Shown here piece by piece: positions 1 through 9,397 of a DNA stretch of 33,051 nt. This DNA comes from an uncultured Gammaproteobacteria bacterium (GTDB taxonomy: Bacteria > Pseudomonadota > Gammaproteobacteria > CAMYKB01): assembly GCA_947258875.1 (NCBI GenBank), contig CAMYKB010000029.1, forward strand, positions 1-33,051, given 5' to 3'. Below the pieces are notes generated by a model that was given only the letters and a program-made list of their open reading frames with translations, made no database searches and was not told the origin of the DNA. Made by a program: the position numbers and the translations under genes. Every line of letters starts with the position of its first letter. Position 1 is the stretch's first letter.

Positions 1-1355
1 TGGCTGTCGAGCACCACCGTGAAGTCGGCGGTGGTGCCGGTCTCACTGGTGCTCAAGGTAATCGGGTTCACCGTCACGCCCACCGCATCGTCGTCGGTGA
101 TAGTACCAGTCGCAGTATCGCTAGCATCCACACCCGCGGTTGTGGTCGCCAGACTTACAGTGAAGACTTCATTATTTTCATCAAAGGCGTCATCAATAAT
201 CGGTACCGCGAATGTCACGCTTTGACCTGCACTACCATCAAAATTCAGCGTGCCTGCCGTAGAGTTATAATCGACTCCGCCTCCTATAGCAGTACCATCA
301 GTAAAGCTGTAATCAACTGTATATGCTCCGGCAGCAACAGCATTGTCTGCTGTCACAGTGAAGATTGCGTTACCGGCGGCTTCGTCTACAGTGACGTTTT
401 CTATGATAAGCGTGGTGGCGTCGTCATCGCTGATGGTGACCGTGGCGCTGCCCGCCGTGGTGCTGAGCGTGCCGTTGTCGGTGGTGTCCAGCGTGACGAT
501 CACGCCCTCGCTGCCTTCCACCAGGCTGTCGTCGAGCACCGCAACGTCGATCACGGCGCTCGTACTGTTGGCCGGGATCACCACCGTGCCGCTGAGGGCG
601 GTGTAATCGGTGCCGCTCGTGGCCGTGCCGGTCACGCTGTAGGTGACGGTGGTGTCGGTCGCAACCGGGTTCGTCAGGCTGACCGTGAACTGGCCATTGG
701 TGGCCGGCTCGGCGCCGTCACTGGTCGCCGCGATGCTTACCTCGGTGGCGTCGTCATTGGTAATGGTGTACGTGTTAATGCTCTGGACTGCGTTATCTTG
801 GCCAGCATCACCGATGACCAGGCCAGTGCTTGGGTTTTGCAGGACAAAATCGATTGTTTCATCGGTTTCGACCAACGTTTCATCAATAATGGCCAGATTT
901 ATGGGAACGGCTGTCGTGAAGGTGCCGAGATAGGTGCCCGCTGGAATAGTTACGAGCGTGGTGTTTGTAAAGTCAGCACCACCTGTTGCAGTAGAAGCGG
1001 TAACCGCGACTTCGATGATCTGGTCTGTAGCAAGCGTACCCAGAATCAAAAGCAGGGGGATGTCGCCACCATTGGCTTCCACATCAGAATTTGTCGCAGC
1101 GGCAAATTCAATAAGGGGTTGTAATGCATTACCGTCAGACGCTGAATTGTTACTCGCGTCTGTATCCACTACACCGGCCGGGGCAGTTACAGTGGCTGTG
1201 TTTACTAGTGGGTCCGGATAAGCCGCATACAGCAAGCTGGGGCTGAGAATAGACGCAAACACCACGACAAGCAGGGCAAATAAACGGCCAGCCGTCAGCT
1301 TATTATTTAAAGCTGATACTAAGGTAAAACGTGATGTATTGAATAATGAGCCCAT
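1..1355 (-). CDS. Exported Calx-beta repeat protein, partial (C-terminus beyond window)
   Basis: The frame is open from an ATG at 1355 to the window edge (about 451 residues visible), with AAGGA four bases before the ATG. Residues 1-44 form a signal peptide: basic N-region, hydrophobic core around LFALLVVVFASIL, likely cleavage after LLYA. The mature chain opens with AYPDPLVNTATVTAPAG and ends that segment at NNSASD near residue 74. This matches the last part of a DUF11 domain, not a domain start. Calx-beta-like units follow, each with a DYTALSGTVVIPAN-type stretch, an acidic DDSLVEGSE-type stretch and a closing ISDDDA or ITNDDA. Such repeats usually form extracellular, calcium-binding beta sandwiches. 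Function is unknown; a surface adhesin or matrix role is an inference. Two same-strand genes upstream (1909-2967, 3214-5118) end exactly where this mature N-terminus would continue them. Confidence 0.85.
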   Translation of the reverse strand, partial: MGSLFNTSRFTLVSALNNKLTAGRLFALLVVVFASILSPSLLYAAYPDPLVNTATVTAPAGVVDTDASNNSASDGNALQPLIEFAAATNSDVEANGGDIPLLLILGTLATDQIIEVAVTASTATGGADFTNTTLVTIPAGTYLGTFTTAVPINLAIIDETLVETDETIDFVLQNPSTGLVIGDAGQDNAVQSINTYTITNDDATEVSIAATSDGAEPATNGQFTVSLTNPVATDTTVTYSVTGTATSGTDYTALSGTVVIPANSTSAVIDVAVLDDSLVEGSEGVIVTLDTTDNGTLSTTAGSATVTISDDDATTLIIENVTVDEAAGNAIFTVTADNAVAAGAYTVDYSFTDGTAIGGGVDYNSTAGTLNFDGSAGQSVTFAVPIIDDAFDENNEVFTVSLATTTAGVDASDTATGTITDDDAVGVTVNPITLSTSETGTTADFTVVLDS

Positions 1356-1908
1356 AGGTTCCTTGGTTACACGCGCTTCCCGCATCCCTGTTTGTTACGT
1401 CGTTGTAGCTAGCGCATCGCCCTTATCGCCCGGTGCCTACACTAGATGCCCCCGAGAGATATCAAGTGAATAATATACTACCGAGAATCAGATTTTTGTA
1501 TTTAAATCAATAATTAACAATTATTCACAAACAATTTTTATACAATATAAACGAGTCTTATCGCGCAGAGCACAGGCTCAGCAATACTGTGGATTTTATT
1601 GTACGGTGGAAGCAAGTATCTGCGATTGTGGCTCATGGAGCTGACTTCCCTACTTATCACATATCGTGCAATCCATTTGCACATCACGTTGCACCAAGAG
1701 ACTGGGTGAACAGCTACAATTTCTCGTTAGTTTTCTTTATTGCTGCCGTAAGCCTATACGGTAGAATATTAGGAATGCATAATATGTTCTTGTGTCGCAC
1801 ATTTCCAGACAATGTAATGATATATCACATTAAATAGACCTAAGTGCCGTAAATCACTGATAAACGGGCTAAAGTTTTCAGTGAACAGTTCGCGCAAATG
1901 AAGTTAGC
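1356..1908. other. AT-rich intergenic region upstream of the Calx-beta gene
   Basis: No convincing gene lies here. The region is much richer in A and T than its neighbours and presumably carries the promoter of the leftward gene starting at 1355. A perfect 7-3-7 inverted repeat (AATAATT aac AATTATT) sits at 1509-1525, about 155-170 bases before that start, and could be an operator. An open frame on the plus strand at 1589-1837 has no recognisable motif, signal or ribosome site and was not called. Confidence 0.5.
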
Positions 1909-2967
1909 TTAGTAAGCCCCCGGGTCTGAGGAAAAGGATACCGGCACCGTAAACACCACCGAGGACCCTGCCGGAATATCCACCTGCTGATTGATATTGC
2001 CGGTACCACTGGCTAGCGCACTTACGCTCCCACTGATACAGCTCGCGGAACCTGAAGGCGTACAGCTCCAGCTTCCATTGATGCTTACACCCGCAGGCAA
2101 GGTGTCAGACACCAGTGCATTTACTGCATCATCTGGCCCGGAATTGTTCACTGTCAGTGTATAGCTTGATGTACCACCTGGCGTATAGATTAGCGCGCCG
2201 TCATCCTTGATGACCGACAAGTTTACCTGCGGGTAATCAAACGAAATATCGTGCAGCGTTATCGCCTGGGTGCCAGGCGTTGTCGTCACCGCCTGGTTCG
2301 AGTAAACAATGGTAATTTGCTGGATGGCCACCTGGTCGAAGGTAAATGTAACATTACCAGCTGTACCGTTATTGGGTGAGGTACAGGTGCCTTGTACAGT
2401 ATTAGCATTCACTTGGGTATTGCAGCCGCTAGTCGTAATGCTTGCTGGATTCAGTGCATTGCTGCTGGTATCCGTCGCGGTCACAACAGCTTGATCGATA
2501 AAGTTTGCTCCGGTATCTATATCGTAGAGATTAAACTGGACATTTGATACGCCAACCGTGTGATCAAAGCTGATCGTAATGGTGATGGTTTCGCCAGTGT
2601 TTGAAAATTGCAGAAAATGATCAAGCACCCGCTCACCGGTACCGCCGGTATCAATTGTATTGATTTCGGGCGTATTGAGGAGGAACCTGTTGGTAGCACC
2701 CGTCTGCTGGATAGTGATATTGCCGCCGGTTACCGGATAGCTATTCGGCCCGGTAGATCCCCCCGGCCAGGTTACGACGTCCCAATCCTGTAACCCAGGG
2801 ACGGCATAGGCATTGCCTGCGACTATAGAGAAAATTACAACCAACACGCTGCGCTTAGCGATGCCTGCGCAGCGCCGAAAAAACGGGGCCAAACCAGTAA
2901 GACCCGGCGAAGCGTCCATCCTCCCCAAGGCATCGCCCGCTGTATTTATTATCCAGTTGACACGCAT
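1909..2967 (-). CDS. Exported protein ending in a truncated DUF11 domain
   Basis: 352 residues. The ATG at 2967 was chosen because AGGAGA lies six bases before it; in-frame ATGs at 2991 and 3003 lack this. A long N-region (about 40 residues with FFRR and KRS) leads to a hydrophobic stretch ending GNAYA, a likely signal-peptide site. Residues about 45-245 are a beta-rich domain I cannot name. Residues 247-352 are a DUF11 (Ig-like) domain containing DTLPAGVSINGSW and two cysteines in SWSC and ASCISG. The protein stops (TAA) at FSSDPGAY, before the final NTATVTA/NNSAS strands usual in this family. By hand count its last 106 residues match those of the 3214-5118 product ungapped at about 70 positions, and both stop at the same column. 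Function unknown. Confidence 0.85.
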   Translation of the reverse strand: MRVNWIINTAGDALGRMDASPGLTGLAPFFRRCAGIAKRSVLVVIFSIVAGNAYAVPGLQDWDVVTWPGGSTGPNSYPVTGGNITIQQTGATNRFLLNTPEINTIDTGGTGERVLDHFLQFSNTGETITITISFDHTVGVSNVQFNLYDIDTGANFIDQAVVTATDTSSNALNPASITTSGCNTQVNANTVQGTCTSPNNGTAGNVTFTFDQVAIQQITIVYSNQAVTTTPGTQAITLHDISFDYPQVNLSVIKDDGALIYTPGGTSSYTLTVNNSGPDDAVNALVSDTLPAGVSINGSWSCTPSGSASCISGSVSALASGTGNINQQVDIPAGSSVVFTVPVSFSSDPGAY

Positions 2968-3213
2968 GCATTTTCTCCTAAATTTGCACATGATTTTAGC
3001 CATCGATCATTCGTAATACTAAGACAACAGCAGCTCATCCTTGAAAACATGTCCAACGCTGTGCGCCGGGGTTACTGGCTAACTATAGCCTAAAATCCTG
3101 TCCCCACTAAATACGGTAAGCTATTGATACACAAAAATTTACAATCAACACGGCCTATCGCTGCAATGTCGCGACCGACAATCACAAAACTTATTGTTTA
3201 AGATTGTGACGAG

Positions 3214-5118
3214 CTAATAATCAGCAGGGTCGGATGAAAACAAAACCGGCACAGTAAAAATGACTAAGCCCCCAACCGGTATATCCACCAGTTGACTGAT
3301 ATCTCCGGCACCCGTATCGGTGGCAGCTACACTGCCACTGATGCAACTGGCGCCAGCGGAGGACGCACATGTCCAGCTTCCGTTAATGGAGACACCCGCG
3401 GGAAGCGTGTCTGTCACTACTGCAGCGATCGCGTCATCTGGCCCTGCGTTACTGACAGTAATCGTGTACGCCGCGTTATCACCGGGTATATAAGTTAATG
3501 CGCCATCATCCTTGGTAATGCTGAGATCAACCTGCGCATCGGAAATCGTCCCTAGGCCCTGTGCGTCGAAGCTAATTGCGGTATTGCTGACATTAGTCAA
3601 ATCAACTGTATACGTTTCACTCCCTTCAAGCAGCGCATCCGTCAGAATCGGTACGACAATTATGAGGGTCTCAGTATCAGTACCGGTGAAGGTCAGCGTA
3701 CCGCTGGTTGCAGTGTAGTCGAACCCGGCGGTAGCGGTACCGTCGGTGGTGATGTAATCAATGGTGAAACCATCCTGCACTGCGCCACTCAGGGTTACCG
3801 TGAACGTGGCGGTACCCGCAAACTCATCAACACTGATATCATCGATGGTCAATGATGCAGTGTCGTCGTCAGTAATCGTTGCGCTATCAGTATTAGCGCC
3901 TAATTCAACATCGACAGCGGTGTTGTTCGTACCCGTTAGCGTAACTGTAACCGTTTCCTCAGCTTCAAGTATGAAATCATCGATCACCTCCACCGGTAAA
4001 GCAACGCTGCTGCTGCCGGCCGGAATAACCACCGAACCAATCAAGTTGCTGTAATCGCTGCCGTTAGTCGCCGTGCCTGTTATCGAGTAATTTACAGTGA
4101 GATCACTCGTTAGGGTGCCGCCACTTAGGGTAACGACGAATTCACCATTATCAGCAGGCTCGCCCGCAGCAGGATCTGTCGCAGCAATTGAGACCTGGAA
4201 CGCACACACTTTTATACCAGAGCGCATGTAGTCCTTTAGCTGCGCTGACTTCGAAGTGGAACTTCGCGATTCATGGAGAATTGTATTGAAACAGCTAGGC
4301 GTTCTATTCACGTCGGGCCTGCGGAACAAGGCGCTGACGTTTAACCCATACTCAAAATATTTACCTGTGGGAACCTGGTCCTGCGTGCTGTTCTCGTCGG
4401 GATCATAACTCCAGCCCACACTGATGGGCGCGGTGTTCGCGATACCGCAAATGACTTGATTACCCCCCGAGCACGTTGGCGCACCACTGATGATATTATT
4501 TAGCCCACCGATCCCCGCGTCCCATATATCGACATCGATTGTTACCGCACCGCTACCGGCAATGTCGGCCTGCACCAACACGTCTCCATCCACGTGATCC
4601 CCGTTCCAACTGGTTCCTGCTCCGGGTGCTACACTGCCGTCCTGCAACAACCAGAAACTGACTGATACAGAGCCGGCACTTGGAATGGTATCCAGACCAA
4701 TATAAAAAATAGTGTCGCCCGCCAGATGCACGGTGCCATCTGAGCCGGTCAGACTTGGCCCTGTGTAAGTGTAGTTGGATGCGAAGCCGTGATAGATATC
4801 GTTCTTGGTGTTGACGTTACCGCTGGTCTGCTGCCAGAAAGATACTGCCTCAGTATCTTTGGAGCCACCACCGGTAAAAATTGTATTGTCGTTAGTGCTG
4901 ACATCGATGTCGTCGGTAGCAAACAACTGTAAAGTCGCGGTGCCCGAGGTACCCGCCTGGATCGTGTCGAAATCATCCCCGGAACCGGCTGAATCAGCTG
5001 AATTGGCATCAAGCTCGAACAGGCCAAGATTATCGACTGCATGGGCGTACGGGGTTGCAACTAGCAGGATAGGCAAACACAGCAACACGCCTATCAGCAA
5101 CTGGCAGGCATGAGACAT
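3214..5118 (-). CDS. Exported Calx-beta protein ending in a truncated DUF11 domain
   Basis: 634 residues. The ATG at 5118, with AAGGG a few bases upstream, is preferred over an in-frame GTG at 5163 because it places a normal signal peptide (LLIGVLLCLPILLVATPYAHA) at the N-terminus. Residues about 28-305 form an N-terminal domain with FTGGGSKD and an ESRSSTSKSAQLKDY segment. I have seen this pattern at the front of large DUF11 or Calx-beta surface proteins but cannot name it. Two Calx-beta units follow (about 310-420 and 420-528), with acidic EAEETVTVTL and LLEGSETYTV stretches. Residues 529-634 are a DUF11 domain that stops (TAG) at FSSDPADY, without its usual last strands. It lies between the beta-barrel gene and the other two DUF11-related genes, on the same strand. 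Confidence 0.87.
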   Translation of the reverse strand: MSHACQLLIGVLLCLPILLVATPYAHAVDNLGLFELDANSADSAGSGDDFDTIQAGTSGTATLQLFATDDIDVSTNDNTIFTGGGSKDTEAVSFWQQTSGNVNTKNDIYHGFASNYTYTGPSLTGSDGTVHLAGDTIFYIGLDTIPSAGSVSVSFWLLQDGSVAPGAGTSWNGDHVDGDVLVQADIAGSGAVTIDVDIWDAGIGGLNNIISGAPTCSGGNQVICGIANTAPISVGWSYDPDENSTQDQVPTGKYFEYGLNVSALFRRPDVNRTPSCFNTILHESRSSTSKSAQLKDYMRSGIKVCAFQVSIAATDPAAGEPADNGEFVVTLSGGTLTSDLTVNYSITGTATNGSDYSNLIGSVVIPAGSSSVALPVEVIDDFILEAEETVTVTLTGTNNTAVDVELGANTDSATITDDDTASLTIDDISVDEFAGTATFTVTLSGAVQDGFTIDYITTDGTATAGFDYTATSGTLTFTGTDTETLIIVVPILTDALLEGSETYTVDLTNVSNTAISFDAQGLGTISDAQVDLSITKDDGALTYIPGDNAAYTITVSNAGPDDAIAAVVTDTLPAGVSINGSWTCASSAGASCISGSVAATDTGAGDISQLVDIPVGGLVIFTVPVLFSSDPADY

Positions 5119-5468
5119 CGCACCCTTAACGGGGCGGCGGTATATAACTAAGGGGTAGAGCACTGCCTGTTACACCAACCTGAAAAGTCCTTTTGTTACA
5201 TCGATATCACGCGGACTGGCCCGCTGCACATAGTCATCGGGGGTTCCACATCTGAACTTAGCGGGATAATACAGCAATTAACACCTAAACTATTGCTTGT
5301 AAGCACCTGATTTACTGAAATTTACAATCGTTTCTGCTTAAACAACACATTAAACCGACAGATGACCTAAAGTTTTACTCTGACACTTAATGTTCCCGAG
5401 GCAGGTGGTCGCGAAGCCGGCTGTGCAGCTTTCGGTGTACAGAAATTCTATCCAGTCAATCCGGGGGG
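5119..5468. other. Intergenic region upstream of the Calx-beta/DUF11 gene
   Basis: No gene seen. The stretch separates the beta-barrel gene (stop at 5469) from the leftward gene starting at 5118 and should hold the latter's promoter. The 12-mer AAATTTACAATC at 5318-5329 recurs at 3135-3146 upstream of the next gene in the cluster. The run TTTTGTTACATCG near 5192-5204 resembles TTTGTTACGTCG upstream of the gene starting at 1355. Both shared words are candidates for common regulation. Confidence 0.4.
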
Positions 5469-6968
5469 TCAGTACTTGCCGGCGAGGCTGACGAACCAGC
5501 CACCGTTATTGAAATTGAAATCGGTGAGATCGTCTTTAAGACGCGCCGAACTGTAGCCGACACCCAGCCGCAGGTCATTCCGCAGATTACGATAGATCGT
5601 CACCTTACGGTTATGCTGTTCATGCTCTGCATTACTGTCATCAAGCCAGCGATACTCTGCCTGTGCATTCCAGCGCTCGGGAATTTGATAATCCATGGCC
5701 AATTTTGCGGATGCCGTCTCGGAATGGTTCCAGAAACCCAAAACGCGGTCCTGACGAATCGACGACAGCCCGTAATCAAGGTTCCCGCTTAGCCTCCATG
5801 CATCGAGAATGTGGTAACTGCCTTTGAATGACAACATCTGCAAGCGCTTGCCTGGGATTGTATCCTGCAACCAACTTGGTTGGTCATATAAATAACGATA
5901 TCTTCCTGAGACCTTGAACAAATTGCTTCCCATTGGTAACCCGACAATAGTCAAATCGACTTTATATTTCTGCGCGTCCCTATACCCCGTGGATCGATCA
6001 AAACTTACAAAATAGTCGAGCTGGCCTGTAAGTGTCAGATTGTCACTCGCCTTGAAGCTGCTTCCACTTGTGTATAACCACTGATCAACACTGAACAACT
6101 CCTTGTCACCACGCGCATATTCAAGCTGGTGTTGCAGAGACACACGATGATGCCGGTAGTCAGTTGTTAGGCTTAGAGCTTCAAAATGCTGGTTCGCGTT
6201 ATCAGCTGCTCGAATTCCACTGGTTTTGGCGGATATCTTAAATCCAAGCTTGTTTGACGCTGTATATCCCAAACCTAATTCACTACCTGTGTTTTCCTGT
6301 TTGTCATCGCTATCAAAATTGTTCTTATGAAAGCCGTACACACGTTTACCGAGGGCAAGCTTGCCCTCCACCTGCATTTTATTATGCCGGGCACTGCCAT
6401 TCCTTGATGACGATTGATACTTGCTGCTGATGTGGTAGTTTTTGTTGGGTTTATAGTTAAGACCCAATGCCAGCTTATCACTCCGAACAGAGTTTACCGC
6501 TTCGGCCTGTACAGCCATGTGATCACTGATGCGCATTTTTGCGCCCAGGCTATAAACAGCGCTATCGTCAACAACACTGTCGTTGCCAAACTTTGACTGG
6601 GCCGCACCGTAAATAGCAATATTAGGTGCAATGCTATAATCCATGTTGACTGCACCCTGTAGCGATACCTCGTCCTTATCTGTATTTATATTACTAAGTT
6701 GGCGTAATTCTGATTTCAGGACCAACCTGTCGTCGATTCGATAGCTGCCCTGCTGTTGGTAGTGTTGTTGAAGACCATCAGCTGCCCTGACAATACCAGC
6801 CTGACCGACGGATGCATAAGACGGATACGGGTAGGCCAATACCAGCAACAAACATGAAAAGATGAATGGTGATCGTTCACCATAAAAGACCGACGTGTAG
6901 GTAGGGGCTACAGTGTTGCCAAGGGATGTCCGCCCCACTGGAATGATGTTGGTGCCGGGATACTGCAT
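5469..6968 (-). CDS. Outer-membrane beta-barrel protein
   Basis: 499 residues. The ATG at 6968 has AAGGA four bases upstream. An unusually long N-region (about 33 residues) precedes a hydrophobic stretch FIFSCLLLVLAYPYPSYA, probably the signal peptide. From about residue 70 to the end the sequence alternates polar and hydrophobic residues with recurring aromatic strand ends, and it finishes GGWFVSLAGKY, a C-terminal aromatic strand typical of outer-membrane barrels. The last 40 residues (LGVGYSSARLKDDLTDFNFN) resemble the barrel often fused to the end of very large DUF11/SdrD-like repeat proteins. Here the barrel stands alone, and repeat proteins are encoded just downstream on the same strand. 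A role as anchor or export partner for them is an inference. Confidence 0.75.
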   Translation of the reverse strand: MQYPGTNIIPVGRTSLGNTVAPTYTSVFYGERSPFIFSCLLLVLAYPYPSYASVGQAGIVRAADGLQQHYQQQGSYRIDDRLVLKSELRQLSNINTDKDEVSLQGAVNMDYSIAPNIAIYGAAQSKFGNDSVVDDSAVYSLGAKMRISDHMAVQAEAVNSVRSDKLALGLNYKPNKNYHISSKYQSSSRNGSARHNKMQVEGKLALGKRVYGFHKNNFDSDDKQENTGSELGLGYTASNKLGFKISAKTSGIRAADNANQHFEALSLTTDYRHHRVSLQHQLEYARGDKELFSVDQWLYTSGSSFKASDNLTLTGQLDYFVSFDRSTGYRDAQKYKVDLTIVGLPMGSNLFKVSGRYRYLYDQPSWLQDTIPGKRLQMLSFKGSYHILDAWRLSGNLDYGLSSIRQDRVLGFWNHSETASAKLAMDYQIPERWNAQAEYRWLDDSNAEHEQHNRKVTIYRNLRNDLRLGVGYSSARLKDDLTDFNFNNGGWFVSLAGKY

Positions 6969-7211
6969 GCATCCTTGCCCTGTACATATTCGTTAGAACC
7001 AAACGCTTTTCGTACTCAGGTCGATTTGCTTTTTTACAAACAATCGACAAGCACACACAGCGAACCGAAAGGCTAAGGTATCAGGCTTAGAATTAATTGA
7101 TATAACCAGAAGATCCAGCTGATAGAATTATCAGACAGGCCGACCGAAGTCGCGAAATTTACGGATAGATGGTCGTTGTTATGTCAATGGCGTATGTATT
7201 GGGCACAATAC

Positions 7212-9371
7212 TCATAAGGCCTGCAAGTTCGCATAGGCGAGCACCAGCCACTTACTGCCGGTCTGTTCGAAATTCACTTGTACACGCGCACTACTGCCAC
7301 GACCTTCGCTACCCAGTACTATTCCTTCGCCGAACTTACTGTGTGTAACGCGTTGTCCGACGGCAATGCCAGTCTCCGCTGCATCTTCGATAGCTGGAGC
7401 CTGGTACATCGGTTGGCTAATCATCGCCCGGGGACGAATCTCGGCCACGAGTGCTGCAGGGATCTCACCGATGAAACGTGACGGCGGGTTGTAGTTATCC
7501 GATCCATAGTGACGACGTATCTCTGCATACGAGACAAACAGTTGTTGCCGTGCGCGCGTTATACCGACATAACAAAGACGTCGCTCCTCTTCGATACGCC
7601 CGGGCTCTTCCGCCGACATGCTGTGCGGGAACATGCCTTCTTCCAAACCCACCATGAAGACCAGCGGAAACTCCAGTCCCTTTGCGGAATGCAATGTCAT
7701 GAGTTGTACGCAATCTTCCCATGCATTGCCCTGTCCTTCACCTGCCTCCAATGCCGCATGCGCAAGAAATGCATCCAGGGGTGACATCTCGCCATGCTCT
7801 TCGGGTTGAAAGATAAACCCGCGTGCCGCTGTCACCAGTTCTTCCAGATTTTCTACACGCGCCTGGCCTTTCTCTCCCGCCTCTTTTCCATGATGCTCCT
7901 TTAACTTACTGAATTGAATTACATGATCGACCTGTTCTTCCAGCGACAAGTCCTCCAGGCCTTGCGCCATGCGACTGACCAACCCAAGAAAACCCGCCAG
8001 AGCATTAGAAGCCCGCGCATTAAGTTGCCCGGATTCAATGACTGCGTTTGTCGCCTGCCACAGCGTCAGTTCATGCGTGCGCGCATGGTCGCGCACCTGG
8101 CTTAATGTCCGTTCACCAATACCCCGCGTCGGCATGTTAACGATACGCTCAAATGATGCGTCATCATTGTGGTTTGTTGCCAGGCGCAGATAGGCGAGCG
8201 CGTCCTTGATTTCAGCGCGTTCGAAAAAGCGTAACCCACCATAGACACGGTAAGGAATGCTTTGCGCGATGAAGACTTCCTCAAATACACGCGATTGCGC
8301 ATTGGAGCGATATAGCACTGCAACCTCGCTACGCGGGTTGCCCTGCGCAACCCAGTCCTGCAGCTTGTCTGCGACGAAACGCGCCTCATCCTGTTCGTTA
8401 AAGGCAGCGTATAAATAAATGGGCTCGCCCTCGCCGTCATCTGTCCACAGGTTTTTGCCCATACGGCCCGAGTTATGTGCAATCAGTCCGTTTGCTGCCG
8501 ACAGGATGGTACCGGTTGATCGATAATTCTGTTCCAGACGATAGGTAATTACATTGGCGAAATCCTTACTGAAGCTCTGGATGTTTTCAATACGCGCGCC
8601 ACGCCAGCCATAAATAGATTGATCGTCATCACCCACCGCAAATACCGGTGTACACTCACCGGCCAACAGTCGTAACCACGCATATTGAATGGTGTTGGTA
8701 TCCTGGAACTCGTCCACCAGGATATGCCGGAAACGCTCTCGGTAATGCGCCTGTATAGCCTTGTTGTCACGAACAAGTTCCAAAGAGCGCAACAAAAGTT
8801 CGGCAAAATCCACCAGCCCGGCACGCTCGCACGCCGCCTCGTAGGCAGCATAGATACGGATCAACTGGCGGTTGACTGGATCATCACCATCATCCATGTG
8901 TTGCGGGCGTATCCCCTCGTCTTTACGCCCGTTGATAAACCATTGTGCCTGACGTGGCGGCCATTTACTGTCATCCAGGCCCAGGCCTTTGAGTATGCGT
9001 TTAATCAGCCGGAACTGGTCATCAGAATCGAGGATCTGAAATGCCTGCGGTAGCCTGGCTTCCTGCCAGTGTGCGCGCAACATGCGGTGCGCGAGACCGT
9101 GAAATGTCCCCACCCACATGCCACCAACTGACAGACCCAATAACCCCTCGACACGACCCCGCATTTCGGCGGCGGCCTTGTTGGTAAAGGTCACGGCCAA
9201 AACACTGTAGGGTGAAACCGTTTCCACCTGACACAACCAGGCGATGCGGTGCACCAACACGCGTGTCTTGCCACTGCCCGCGCCCGCCAGCACCAACGCA
9301 TGACCGGGCGGCGAAGCAACGGCCTCACGCTGGGCGTCGTTTAAAGGGTAAAGAATAGGGGAAACATCCAT
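7212..9371 (-). CDS. uvrD: DNA helicase II (UvrD/Rep family, SF1A)
   Basis: 719 residues, the usual UvrD length. It unwinds DNA 3' to 5' in nucleotide-excision and mismatch repair. The N-terminus MDVSPILYPLNDAQREAV matches UvrD, with Q14 of the Q motif and Walker A AGAGSGKT at 29-36. Further motifs are FTNKAAAEMR (Ia), VDEFQDTN (II), GDDDQSIYGWRGA (III), LEQNYRST (IV), LMTLHSAKGLEFP (V) and YVGITRARQ (VI). The C-terminus has the Tudor-like VTHSKFGEGIVL stretch found in UvrD and PcrA. It has its own transcription unit: the next minus-strand gene upstream, ubiB, is separated by the inverted-repeat element at 9398-9621. Confidence 0.97.
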   Translation of the reverse strand: MDVSPILYPLNDAQREAVASPPGHALVLAGAGSGKTRVLVHRIAWLCQVETVSPYSVLAVTFTNKAAAEMRGRVEGLLGLSVGGMWVGTFHGLAHRMLRAHWQEARLPQAFQILDSDDQFRLIKRILKGLGLDDSKWPPRQAQWFINGRKDEGIRPQHMDDGDDPVNRQLIRIYAAYEAACERAGLVDFAELLLRSLELVRDNKAIQAHYRERFRHILVDEFQDTNTIQYAWLRLLAGECTPVFAVGDDDQSIYGWRGARIENIQSFSKDFANVITYRLEQNYRSTGTILSAANGLIAHNSGRMGKNLWTDDGEGEPIYLYAAFNEQDEARFVADKLQDWVAQGNPRSEVAVLYRSNAQSRVFEEVFIAQSIPYRVYGGLRFFERAEIKDALAYLRLATNHNDDASFERIVNMPTRGIGERTLSQVRDHARTHELTLWQATNAVIESGQLNARASNALAGFLGLVSRMAQGLEDLSLEEQVDHVIQFSKLKEHHGKEAGEKGQARVENLEELVTAARGFIFQPEEHGEMSPLDAFLAHAALEAGEGQGNAWEDCVQLMTLHSAKGLEFPLVFMVGLEEGMFPHSMSAEEPGRIEEERRLCYVGITRARQQLFVSYAEIRRHYGSDNYNPPSRFIGEIPAALVAEIRPRAMISQPMYQAPAIEDAAETGIAVGQRVTHSKFGEGIVLGSEGRGSSARVQVNFEQTGSKWLVLAYANLQAL

Positions 9372-9397
9372 GCTGGCATTGTATCAAAAAAAGATTG

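Noticed and set aside
222-1124. 300-residue open frame on the plus strand
   Set aside because: It is the antisense of the Calx-beta gene; low-complexity, repeat-derived sequence with no motif or ribosome site.
1589-1837. 82-residue open frame on the plus strand in the AT-rich gap
   Set aside because: No ribosome site, family motif or typical codon pattern; probably chance.
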